Assembly: GCF_030385785.1 (NCBI RefSeq)
Contig: NZ_JAUEDK010000012.1
Span: forward strand, 1-64,000
Direction of reading: 5' to 3'
Length of the DNA: 64,000 nucleotides
Source: Crenobacter oryzisoli
GTDB taxonomy: Bacteria; Pseudomonadota; Gammaproteobacteria; Burkholderiales; Chromobacteriaceae
In this document: positions 45,556 through 52,240 of the stretch, piece by piece
Layout of the letters: the number at the start of each line of letters is the position of its first letter
Position numbering within the stretch: position 1 is the first letter of the stretch
Made by a program: the position numbers and the translations under genes
The notes under the pieces: model-generated
Database searches by the model: none
What the model was told of the DNA's origin: nothing
The model's input: the letters and a program-made list of their open reading frames with translations, nothing else

Positions 45556-47193
45556 TCAGATCAGCGCTACCTGGATCACTCGGTAGATCACCATGCCCAT
45601 CGCCACCACCAGATAGACGCGCAGCACGCCCATCCACAGGCGGTTACGCTGCGACAGCACCATGGTCGGCAGCTTCGTCAGCGGGGCCATCCGCCAGCTG
45701 TACAGCGCCTTCAGGTCGATCTTGCGCTCCTGTTTCGGGATGCTGCGGTCGGCTTCCTCGCGAGCGTGCAGCACGTTCACCGCGATCGCGATGACGAGCC
45801 CCACCACACCGCCGCTGATCAGGATGTCGGTGATGGTTTCGCCGGACATGTCTGGGAATACCACGGCAGCGGTCAGGATGATCGACAGCAGCACCAGCAC
45901 GGCGACCACCACTGCGGTCAACAGATTGGTCACGCGGTTGTTCACCCACGGGCCCAGCACGTCCTTGTCGTTGCACAGGATCAGCAGGAACACGGTGGCG
46001 CTCGGCAACAGCACGCCGGCCAGCGTCTGCACGGCATTGGTCAGCAGGCCCAGCGGCACGCCAGGCAGCAGCACCAGCGCGGCGGCCAGCGCGATCAGGC
46101 CGCAGTACATTGCGTAGAAGCCCTTGGCGTCGCCCGGCTTGCGGTGTAGCGAGTGCTTCAGGCTCAGCACGTCGCCGAGGGCGTACGCGGTCGACAGCGA
46201 CACCGCCATCGCGCCGATGATGCTGGCGTCGATCAGCGCGATCGCGAACAGTACGCCCGGTACGCGACCGTAGTACTTGGCGAAGCCCGTTGCCACGGCA
46301 CCGGCGTCCTGGAAGTGGCCCAGCTCCGGTCGGCCGCCGAACAAGGCGGCAGTGAAGGAGATCATCGCCACCGCGCCGATCACCACCAGCACGATGCCCA
46401 GCCACAGGTCGGCGCGCTCGTATTTGATGAAGCGCGGGGTGATGCGCTTGTCGATCACGTAGCTTTGCTGGAAGAACAGCTGCCACGGCGCCACGGTAGT
46501 GCCGACGATGCCGATGATCACCAGCATTACGTCCGACAGCTTGCCGCCGGTCGGCATCTGCGGCACCAGGAAGTCATGCGACACCTGCGTCAGCGGCGGG
46601 TGCACCATCACGAAGATCGGCACCAGCACCAGGCTGCCGACCACCAGGATCAGCGAGAAGCGCTCGAAGCGGCGGAAATCGCCGGTGCTGGCCGACAGCA
46701 TGATGAACACAGCGGCCAGGCACACGCCGGCCACCTTGGGCACGCCGAGGAAGTCCATGCCGAGGCTGATGCCGATGAACTCGGTGACGATGGTTAGCGC
46801 GTTCAGGATGAACAGGTCGATCGCGCTGAACGCGCCCCAGAACTTGCCGAAGCGTTCCAGGATCAGCCGGGCGTGGCCGACGCCGGTGACCGCGCCGAGG
46901 CGCAGCACCATTTCCTGGTTCACATACAGTACCGGGATCAGCAGGCACAGCGTCCACAACAGCGAGGTGCCGTAGTTCTGCCCGGCCTGCGCATAGGTGC
47001 TGAACGCGCCGGCGTCGTTGTCGCCGACCATCACGATCAGGCCTGGGCCGAGGATCGCCAGAAGGGTCTTGAAGCGTTGTTTCCAGCCTTGACGCAACTC
47101 GATGTCGTCGTGGCGGATGGTGCCGAGCGCACCGCGAATATCGCCAACGTGGGCCGTATCCAGAACGGCGGTTTCCACTTTTTGATTGGCCAT
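45556..47193 (-). CDS. Divergent NRAMP family transporter (APW type, possible Mg/NRMT-like)
   Basis: 545 residues with about 11-12 helices and a soluble loop near residues 455-500. Helix 1 carries GDNDAG (57-62) instead of DPGN, and helix 6 carries APW (235-237): the methionine that coordinates soft metals in classical NRAMPs is Ala. Loss of that Met is the known mark of NRAMP-related magnesium transporters, so Mg2+ or another hard cation is a fair guess, not proof. It is a separate unit from the hflK operon downstream. A 10-bp-arm palindrome lies 57 bp ahead of the start. Confidence 0.88.
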   Translation of the reverse strand: MANQKVETAVLDTAHVGDIRGALGTIRHDDIELRQGWKQRFKTLLAILGPGLIVMVGDNDAGAFSTYAQAGQNYGTSLLWTLCLLIPVLYVNQEMVLRLGAVTGVGHARLILERFGKFWGAFSAIDLFILNALTIVTEFIGISLGMDFLGVPKVAGVCLAAVFIMLSASTGDFRRFERFSLILVVGSLVLVPIFVMVHPPLTQVSHDFLVPQMPTGGKLSDVMLVIIGIVGTTVAPWQLFFQQSYVIDKRITPRFIKYERADLWLGIVLVVIGAVAMISFTAALFGGRPELGHFQDAGAVATGFAKYYGRVPGVLFAIALIDASIIGAMAVSLSTAYALGDVLSLKHSLHRKPGDAKGFYAMYCGLIALAAALVLLPGVPLGLLTNAVQTLAGVLLPSATVFLLILCNDKDVLGPWVNNRVTNLLTAVVVAVLVLLSIILTAAVVFPDMSGETITDILISGGVVGLVIAIAVNVLHAREEADRSIPKQERKIDLKALYSWRMAPLTKLPTMVLSQRNRLWMGVLRVYLVVAMGMVIYRVIQVALI

Positions 47194-47249
47194 GGGACAT
47201 ACTCCCGCATTGATAAAGATGGGTGAACGCGGGCCGGTGGGGGGACAAT

Positions 47250-47274
47250 ATGGCTATTTGGTCGAAATAGCCAT
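47250..47274. promoter_or_regulatory. 25-bp palindrome upstream of the APW-type NRAMP gene
   Basis: ATGGCTATTT-GGTCG-AAATAGCCAT, perfect 10-bp arms. The position and symmetry fit a dimeric repressor site or a leader hairpin. The half-site GGCTAT recalls parts of the E. coli MntR box, but spacing and order differ, so no regulator is named. Confidence 0.5.
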
Positions 47275-47447
47275 GTGGTCACTCTATCGGCGTGAATCGA
47301 TTGCCCGGCGAGCCATTTAAGAACGGTGCCGGTGGGTTATCGCCGGTCACGCCAGATAGAGGGCGGGAGGGATGGGAGGGTGATAAAGCGCGCGGTCTTT
47401 ATCTGCTCCTATCCGGTGGAGCCACTCTGGCCGACGTGACCGACCAA

Positions 47448-47636
47448 CTAGGACTGGGGTCCATGGATTAATGGCTCCTTGGTTAAGAAAGCGGCCAATG
47501 CCTTATGCCGCAAGTAATCAACAACGTGTGAAAGGACGCCGCGGTTGACCTTGGCGGTGTCAATCATCTCGTCGAAATGGTCGGGCAGGTCCCGGTGGGC
47601 CTGCGGGTTCGCGTCCAGCAGCATGCCGTAGTGCAT
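47448..47636 (-). CDS. Small hypothetical protein
   Basis: 62 residues, starting ATG with a strong Shine-Dalgarno (AGAGGAG, 7 nt upstream). The product is rich in Asp/His at the start (MHYGMLLDANPQAHRDLPDH) and then amphipathic-helical. Unrecognised. Its start lies inside the end of the next small ORF upstream, and it is 254 bp before the NRAMP start on the same strand, so it may be a leader ORF of that gene. Confidence 0.4.
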   Translation of the reverse strand: MHYGMLLDANPQAHRDLPDHFDEMIDTAKVNRGVLSHVVDYLRHKALAAFLTKEPLIHGPQS

Positions 47637-47790
47637 GGTTCAACTCCTCTGGGTAAGCCAGAGGGAAGCGCACGATCGGGCCGTTGCCGGCTGACGAAAC
47701 GGACAATCCGCCGCGATCAGGCGCCTCCCGAGGAAACGGGAAACTCCGGATGGGGTGATCGACTTCGACAACAATCGGATGACATGACAC
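47560..47790 (-). CDS. Small hypothetical ORF with a strong ribosome site
   Basis: 76 residues; AAGGAGGTG immediately precedes the ATG, one of the best ribosome sites in the window. The first 50 residues (MSCHPIVVEVDHPIRSFPFP...) look protein-like; the last 25 overlap the next small ORF in another frame and look like shadow. A frameshifted or alternatively terminated leader peptide is possible. Unrecognised. Confidence 0.35.
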   Translation of the reverse strand: MSCHPIVVEVDHPIRSFPFPREAPDRGGLSVSSAGNGPIVRFPLAYPEELNHALRHAAGREPAGPPGPARPFRRDD

Positions 47791-48280
47791 CTCCTTCTCC
47801 TGGGGCAGGAGCGGACGACATTCACATCACTGCCACGGGCAGGGCGTGCAAGAGGACGCGCAAAGCCTGGCCCGCCGGGCAGATAAAACACGCACGGCAG
47901 CCACGAATCACAGGGCGAGCCTAGATTCGGCTTTGTTCTAAACGGAGTGCACGGAGAAACGAGATGCGCGCACCGCTTGCCTGGAGCAAGACGGCGGCTT
48001 TGGGAAAAGCAGAGGTCTTGCCAGACTTAATGGAAAAGCATGTCCTGTTGACGACTATGACTGTCCAAGGCAGTGAAACCTCTTTTTACGAAACATTTGA
48101 ATTTTAGGTAGTGCGGCGTGCCAGGGTCAATGAATGGTTTGTAACGAGTTGTTCGATTCCAATGACACATTCTTTGACAAATGAACGTAGAAATTGAGTA
48201 TCAGAATCATAAGCCGACCCGACAGAAAATAAACGACATCAGGTTTATGAGTTAACAGGTTTTATGAATTAAAAATTGAG
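47791..48280. other. Long gap, right half AT-rich
   Basis: No recognised gene. The part after about 48060 is unusually AT-rich for this genome, which may reflect acquired DNA or promoters. It contains one possible 47-residue ORF (separate entry). No inverted repeat of note was seen. Confidence 0.5.
47964..48107 (+). CDS. Possible 47-residue ORF
   Basis: ATG preceded by CACGGAG at a workable distance; reads MRAPLAWSKTAALGKAEVLP and ends ETFEF before TAG. Unrecognised, with codon use less GC-biased than its neighbours. It could be chance in an AT-richer stretch. Confidence 0.2.
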   Translation: MRAPLAWSKTAALGKAEVLPDLMEKHVLLTTMTVQGSETSFYETFEF

Positions 48281-48302
48281 AAAAGCCCCCGCGTTGGGGG
48301 CT
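48281..48302 (-). terminator. Intrinsic terminator after the copper chaperone gene
   Basis: AGCCCCC-AACGC-GGGGGCT followed by TTTTC on the minus strand, 22 bp past the stop codon. Confidence 0.85.
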
Positions 48303-48324
48303 CTCAACCGGCCTGGCCGTGCGG

Positions 48325-48789
48325 TCAATGCTGGTGGGCGTCGCCTGCTGCCGCACCGTCGTCGACCGATACCTCGACGGTCACTTTGCCGGCACGCTTG
48401 AAGGTGAGCGTCAGCGGAAAGTGCTCGCCGCTCTTCAACGGCTTGGCGAGCTCCATCAGCATCAGGTGGGCGCCACCCGGTTGCAGCGCCACCGTCTGGC
48501 CCGGTGCGATCACGAGGCCGTCTTTCAGCTCGCGCATCTTCAACACGCCGTTCTGGTTGAGGTTCTGGTGCAGCTCGACCATGCCGGCGCGGGGGCTGCT
48601 GGCCGAGAGCAGGGTGTCAGGCTGCTTGCCGTGGTTGCTGATCGCCAGATAGGCGCCGCCTACGTTGACGGTCGGTGCGGTACTGCGGCTCCACGGGTGG
48701 CTGATCGCGATGTTGCCGGCATGGAAGTCTTGCGCAAGCGCAGGTAACGCGAGGCAGAGGCAGGCGGTGGCGAGAAGGCGGTTTAGCAT
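48325..48789 (-). CDS. PCuAC-type periplasmic copper chaperone
   Basis: 154 residues with a Sec signal peptide (cleavage near ALA-QDF). The copper site pattern H-x10-M-x22-H-x-M is visible as His74, Met85, His108 and Met110 (HQNLNQ, KMREL, GAHLML). PCuAC proteins deliver Cu(I) to the CuA or CuB site of cytochrome oxidase. A His-rich tail (DAHQH) ends the protein. ATG 48789 is used because the longer frame lacks a leader. Single-gene unit with its own terminator. Confidence 0.92.
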   Translation of the reverse strand: MLNRLLATACLCLALPALAQDFHAGNIAISHPWSRSTAPTVNVGGAYLAISNHGKQPDTLLSASSPRAGMVELHQNLNQNGVLKMRELKDGLVIAPGQTVALQPGGAHLMLMELAKPLKSGEHFPLTLTFKRAGKVTVEVSVDDGAAAGDAHQH

Positions 48790-48976
48790 GCGACTTTGAT
48801 CTTTCGGAAACAGCGTTGCCGTGAGCCTAGCACGAAAGCCGTGCGGCACAATGCGACCGAATGTCGCAGCAAGGTTGCGCCGAGGAGACACTCGCTTACC
48901 GGAACACGACGGCGTCATGGCTGCAGCGGTAGAAGCCGCTAGAATGCAGCTCTGTTGGTCGTTCCCCCTTCCTTTC

Positions 48977-49621
48977 ATGCTCAATTTGTCCTTGCAGTTC
49001 CTGTTCGGCGGCCTGGTGAGCCTGCTCACCATCACTAACCCGCTATCGAAGATCCCGCTGTTCGTGTCGCTGACGCAGCATATGAGCGAGCGCCGCCGTG
49101 ATCATCAGGCCAAGATGGCGTGCATTTACGCTGCGGCGATCATGCTGGTGTGCCTGATGGCCGGCAACCTGATCCTGGCGGTGTTCGGCATCTCGTACGG
49201 CGCGCTGCGCATCGCCGGTGGCTTCGTGGTGGCGGTGCTCGGCTACCGGATGCTGTTCCTCACCCAGGATCCGCAGATGACGCCGCGGCCGAGTAACGAG
49301 CGCGAAGACTATTCGTTCTTTCCACTGGCGATGCCGGGCATCAGCGGCCCAGGCACGATTGCAGTGGTGATCGGCATCTCCACCGAGATCATGGAACAGC
49401 CGACCTGGCCGGGCCGTGCGGCGGCGTTTTTCATGACCTTTCTCGCGATCGCCGGCACCTCGGTCGGCATGTGGCTGGTGCTGCGCTCGGCGACGATGAT
49501 CAGTCAGCGCATGGGCCGCTCCGGCCGCGAGGTGATGACGCGCTTGATGGGCTTCCTGTTGATCTGCGTCGGTGTGCAGTTTGTCGGATCCGGCGTGCGG
49601 ACCTTCATGGCCGGCTCCTGA
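48977..49621 (+). CDS. MarC family integral membrane protein
   Basis: 214 residues with six hydrophobic helices. The family stretch LTITNPLSKIPLFVSLT near residue 15 and FFPLAMPGISGPGTIAVVI near residue 115 (NPxGxxP-like and PGISGPG repeats) define MarC/UPF0056. Once linked to multiple antibiotic resistance in E. coli, but the transport function is unproven. ATG 48977 (MLNLSLQF) starts the first helix. Confidence 0.9.
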   Translation: MLNLSLQFLFGGLVSLLTITNPLSKIPLFVSLTQHMSERRRDHQAKMACIYAAAIMLVCLMAGNLILAVFGISYGALRIAGGFVVAVLGYRMLFLTQDPQMTPRPSNEREDYSFFPLAMPGISGPGTIAVVIGISTEIMEQPTWPGRAAAFFMTFLAIAGTSVGMWLVLRSATMISQRMGRSGREVMTRLMGFLLICVGVQFVGSGVRTFMAGS

Positions 49622-49645
49622 GCCCCTGTCCCGCAGCTCTCCGTT

Positions 49646-49667
49646 ACGCCGCCCTTCGGGGCGGCGT
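49646..49667 (+). terminator. Hairpin with UUCG loop after marC
   Basis: ACGCCGCCC-TTCG-GGGCGGCGT, a 9-bp stem closed by a very stable UUCG tetraloop. The downstream T-tract is interrupted (TGTCGTTT). Confidence 0.75.
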
Positions 49668-49759
49668 TGTCGTTTCAGACTAGCGGTGCCTGGCCAGGCG
49701 AGCTTGTCGAGGCTGCGACGGCCGCGCAGAATGGGGTGAGTTCATCAGTCCTTCCCGTT

Positions 49760-50614
49760 ATGCCCACCCCTGCTGCCTCCGAGTTCACCCGCTTCTTCCG
49801 CGCCGACGACATCGGCGCGCTGGAGTGCCAGGCGGCGCGCTATGTCGACTACAGCTTCGCGCCGCACTTCCACGAGGAATACGTGGTCAACACCCTGCTC
49901 GACGGGGTGCAGTCCTACGCTTACCAGGGCGGCCAATACCGGGCCGGGCGCGGCGCGCTGGTGCTGGTCAACCCTGGCGCGGTGCACACCGGCGAGGCTG
50001 GTAGCGACGGCGGCTGGGCCTACTGCGGCTATTTCCCCTCGGTGACGCTGATGCGCCAGTTGGCCGAACAGCTGACCGGCCGGCCCACCGAGCCGTTCTT
50101 CCGCCACACGGTGGTAGTCGACCCGGATCTGTCGGTGCGGCTGGCGCGGCTTCACCACCTGCTGCGCCACAGCGACGACCGGCTGCTGCGCGAGTCCTGG
50201 CTGCACGCGGTGCTCGGCGACGTGGTGGCGCGCCATATGCTCGGCCATGCACCGCAAGCGGTACAGGCACGTCACAACGTCGAGCGGGTGCGCCAGATGC
50301 TGGCCGACCGGCTCGCCGACAACCTGTCGCTAACCGAACTGGCTGCTGTCGTGGGCCTGTCGCCCTATCACCTCAACCGCAGCTTCCGTGCCGCCTACGG
50401 CCTGCCGCCGATCGCGTGGCGCAACCAGTTGCGGCTGGTCCGAGGGCGGACGCTGTTGGGCCAGGGCGTACCGGCCGGCGAGGTGGCGAGCCGGCTTGGT
50501 TTCGCCGACCAGCCGCACTTCACCCGTGCGTTCCGCCAGGCGCTCGGCATCACGCCGGCGGCGTATCAGCAGGGCTTGGGCGTTGCGCCGAGGCGCGCCC
50601 AGGCCGGCAGCTGA
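49760..50614 (+). CDS. AraC family transcriptional regulator
   Basis: 284 residues. An N-terminal cupin-like sensing domain (YSFAPHFHEEYVVNTLLDG, ALVLVNPGAVHTGEAG) and a C-terminal double HTH (NLSLTELAAVVGLSPYHLNRSFRAAYGLPPIAWRNQLR; GEVASRLGFADQPHFTRAFRQALGITPAAY). It is 74 bp upstream of azlC-azlD on the same strand; AraC regulators next to azlCD usually control them. ATG 49760 is chosen by family start; the frame is open to 49667. Confidence 0.92.
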   Translation: MPTPAASEFTRFFRADDIGALECQAARYVDYSFAPHFHEEYVVNTLLDGVQSYAYQGGQYRAGRGALVLVNPGAVHTGEAGSDGGWAYCGYFPSVTLMRQLAEQLTGRPTEPFFRHTVVVDPDLSVRLARLHHLLRHSDDRLLRESWLHAVLGDVVARHMLGHAPQAVQARHNVERVRQMLADRLADNLSLTELAAVVGLSPYHLNRSFRAAYGLPPIAWRNQLRLVRGRTLLGQGVPAGEVASRLGFADQPHFTRAFRQALGITPAAYQQGLGVAPRRAQAGS

Positions 50615-50688
50615 ACGGCGCAAGATCGTTCAAGACAAGCCTGCCGCTTTCGGCCAACATCTATTCAACACTCATTTGATTCGATGTC

Positions 50689-51396
50689 ATGGCTGCTTCC
50701 TCCCCTTTTCTCGCCGGTGCTCGCGACAGCGTGCCGATGCTGGTCGGTGCCGCACCGTTCGGCGTGATCTTCGGTACGCTGGCGCTCGGTTCCGGCCTCA
50801 GTTCGGCGCAGACGCTGGCGATGTCGCTGATCGTGTTCGCCGGCTCCTCGCAGTTCGTTGCCGCGACGCTGTTCGCCGGTGGCGCGGCGCTGCCCGTGAT
50901 CTGGCTGACCACCTTTGTTGTCAATCTGCGCCACGCTTTGTATAGCGCCACGCTATTGCCTTATGCACGAGACTGGCCGCTTGGCTGGCGTGCCATGCTG
51001 TCGTTCTGGCTGACCGACGAAACCTTCGCGGTGGTCGAGCACCGGCTGCGCGAAGGCCTGCTCGAGGGCGGCCGCGCCTACTGGCTCGGCTCCTCGCTGG
51101 CGATGTACAGCAACTGGCTGCTGTGGACCGTGGTCGGCGTGGTGATCGGCGAGGCGGTGCCGGGCCTGGCCGGCTGGGGGCTGGATTTCGCGATGGTGGC
51201 GACTTTCGTCGCCATCGTCGCTCCGGCGCTGAAGCACCGTCCTTCGCTGGCCGCTGCCTGTACGGCTGGTACGGTGGCGCTCGTGGCGCGCCACTTGCCG
51301 TACAAGCTCGACCTGATGGCGGCCGCCGCCGCCGGCGTGGTGGCCGGGCTGTTGGCCGAGCGCCTGTCGGGCCGGCAAGAGGAGGTCGCCGCATGA
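50689..51396 (+). CDS. azlC: AzlC family permease, large subunit of a branched-chain amino acid exporter
   Basis: 235 residues, polytopic. The AzlC signature GAAPFGVIFGTLALGSGLS and FAGSSQFVAATLFAGG is near the N-terminus, followed by NLRHALYSATLLPYAR. AzlC with AzlD exports branched-chain amino acids or analogues (YgaZH-type). The stop overlaps azlD by ATGA. Confidence 0.92.
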   Translation: MAASSPFLAGARDSVPMLVGAAPFGVIFGTLALGSGLSSAQTLAMSLIVFAGSSQFVAATLFAGGAALPVIWLTTFVVNLRHALYSATLLPYARDWPLGWRAMLSFWLTDETFAVVEHRLREGLLEGGRAYWLGSSLAMYSNWLLWTVVGVVIGEAVPGLAGWGLDFAMVATFVAIVAPALKHRPSLAAACTAGTVALVARHLPYKLDLMAAAAAGVVAGLLAERLSGRQEEVAA

Positions 51397-51707
51397 ACCA
51401 CTGGCTGACGATTATCGGCATGGCCGTGCTGACCTTTTTGATCCGCGCGAGCTTCCTGGTGTTCGGCCAGGGGCTGACTTTCCCGCCGCTGGTGAAGCGG
51501 GCGCTGCGCTACGTGCCGGTGGCGGTGCTGCCGGCGCTGGTGGTGCCGATGGCGCTGGCGCCGCAGGGCGAGATCTGGCTGGCACCGAGCAATCCCTACT
51601 TGATCGGCACGCTGGTGGCCGGCGCGGTGGCGTTCTTCAGCCGCAACACCCTGGCGGCGATCGTGGTCGGCTTCATCGCCTACGGCGCGGTGAAGTGGCT
51701 GCTGTAA
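51393..51707 (+). CDS. azlD: AzlD family protein, small subunit of a branched-chain amino acid exporter
   Basis: 104 residues with three to four hydrophobic helices; LRYVPVAVLPALVVPMAL and NTLAAIVVGFIAYGAVKWLL are typical of AzlD/YgaH. A good Shine-Dalgarno (GAGGAGG) lies in the end of azlC and the genes overlap by 4 bp. Confidence 0.92.
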   Translation: MNHWLTIIGMAVLTFLIRASFLVFGQGLTFPPLVKRALRYVPVAVLPALVVPMALAPQGEIWLAPSNPYLIGTLVAGAVAFFSRNTLAAIVVGFIAYGAVKWLL

Positions 51708-51748
51708 TCCGCCAGCAGCCCACAGCTTGCCAAGCATGGGCTGACAGC

Positions 51749-51769
51749 TTGTCCACAAGCTTATCCACA
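51749..51769 (+). other. Two tandem DnaA boxes
   Basis: TTGTCCACA (51749-51757) and perfect TTATCCACA (51761-51769), same orientation, 12 bp apart, in non-coding DNA after azlD. Spacing near one helical turn is what DnaA-binding clusters show. No AT-rich unwinding region or dnaA/dnaN is near, so it is not an origin. Confidence 0.5.
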
Positions 51770-51818
51770 GGCCGACCGACGCCGGTTATGGCTTTTGGAC
51801 AACTGGCGTGGTCGGCGC

Positions 51819-51919
51819 GGGGCTGTGCTTGTCGGCCCTTGTCGTTCCCGCCGTTTCGTGTCGCATGGTATGGCGCTAGCGCGCACAGCCCCGTCCTGTA
51901 TGACAGGCGGGGCTGTGCG
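51819..51919 (+). other. Mutually exclusive hairpins built from a repeated GGGGCTGTGC
   Basis: GGGGCTGTGC occurs at 51819-51828 and again at 51909-51918; its complement GCACAGCCCC lies between (51883-51892) and can pair with either. The downstream pairing also contains an inner CCTGT/ACAGG stem, giving about 17 bp in total with one bulge. No T-run. It may simply be a terminator left from the broken asd locus. Confidence 0.45.
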
Positions 51920-51922
51920 TAT

Positions 51923-52057
51923 TCAGGCCACGACGCTCCGGCGCGCCTGGCGGTCGGCGACAAAGTCCGGCCGGGCGATCAGCGCCTCGGCGATCTGCAC
52001 CGCGTTCAGCGCCGCGCCCTTGCGGATATTGTCGGCAACGATCCACAAGCAGAGGCC
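51923..52057 (-). pseudogene. 3' remnant of aspartate-semialdehyde dehydrogenase (asd)
   Basis: The minus strand encodes about 44 residues, [23 protein letters not shown] and a short tail to a stop, which match the C-terminus of Asd enzymes of the type ending ...[12 protein letters not shown]. Nothing upstream on this strand continues the protein; the homology stops abruptly at about 52057, where plus-strand LysR homology begins. The catalytic parts are absent, so it is dead. Confidence 0.65.
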
Positions 52058-52240
52058 GTGCGTGCGGGCCTCGCGGTGACGGTGCTGGCCGACCGACTGG
52101 CGCCGCGCAATCTGCCCAGGCTCTCCGGCCTGCCCGAGCTGCCGCCGATGGCAGTGGTGCTGCATCGGAGCGAGGATGCCGATCCGGCGGCGGTAGAGCT
52201 GCTCGCGCGCCTCACTCGTGAGGTGTTGGCGTCGCCCTGA
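52058..52240 (+). pseudogene. 3' remnant of a LysR-family regulator gene
   Basis: The plus strand encodes about 60 residues ([20 protein letters not shown]... [19 protein letters not shown]) typical of the last part of a LysR effector domain. The HTH and most of the protein are missing. The open frame continues leftward only through the asd remnant's opposite strand, by chance. It ends directly against the stop codon of the convergent sterol desaturase gene. Confidence 0.6.

Noticed and set aside
51695-52240. 181-codon open frame spanning the asd/lysR scar
   Set aside because: Only its last 60 or so residues resemble a protein (LysR end); the rest is antisense to the asd remnant and non-coding DNA.
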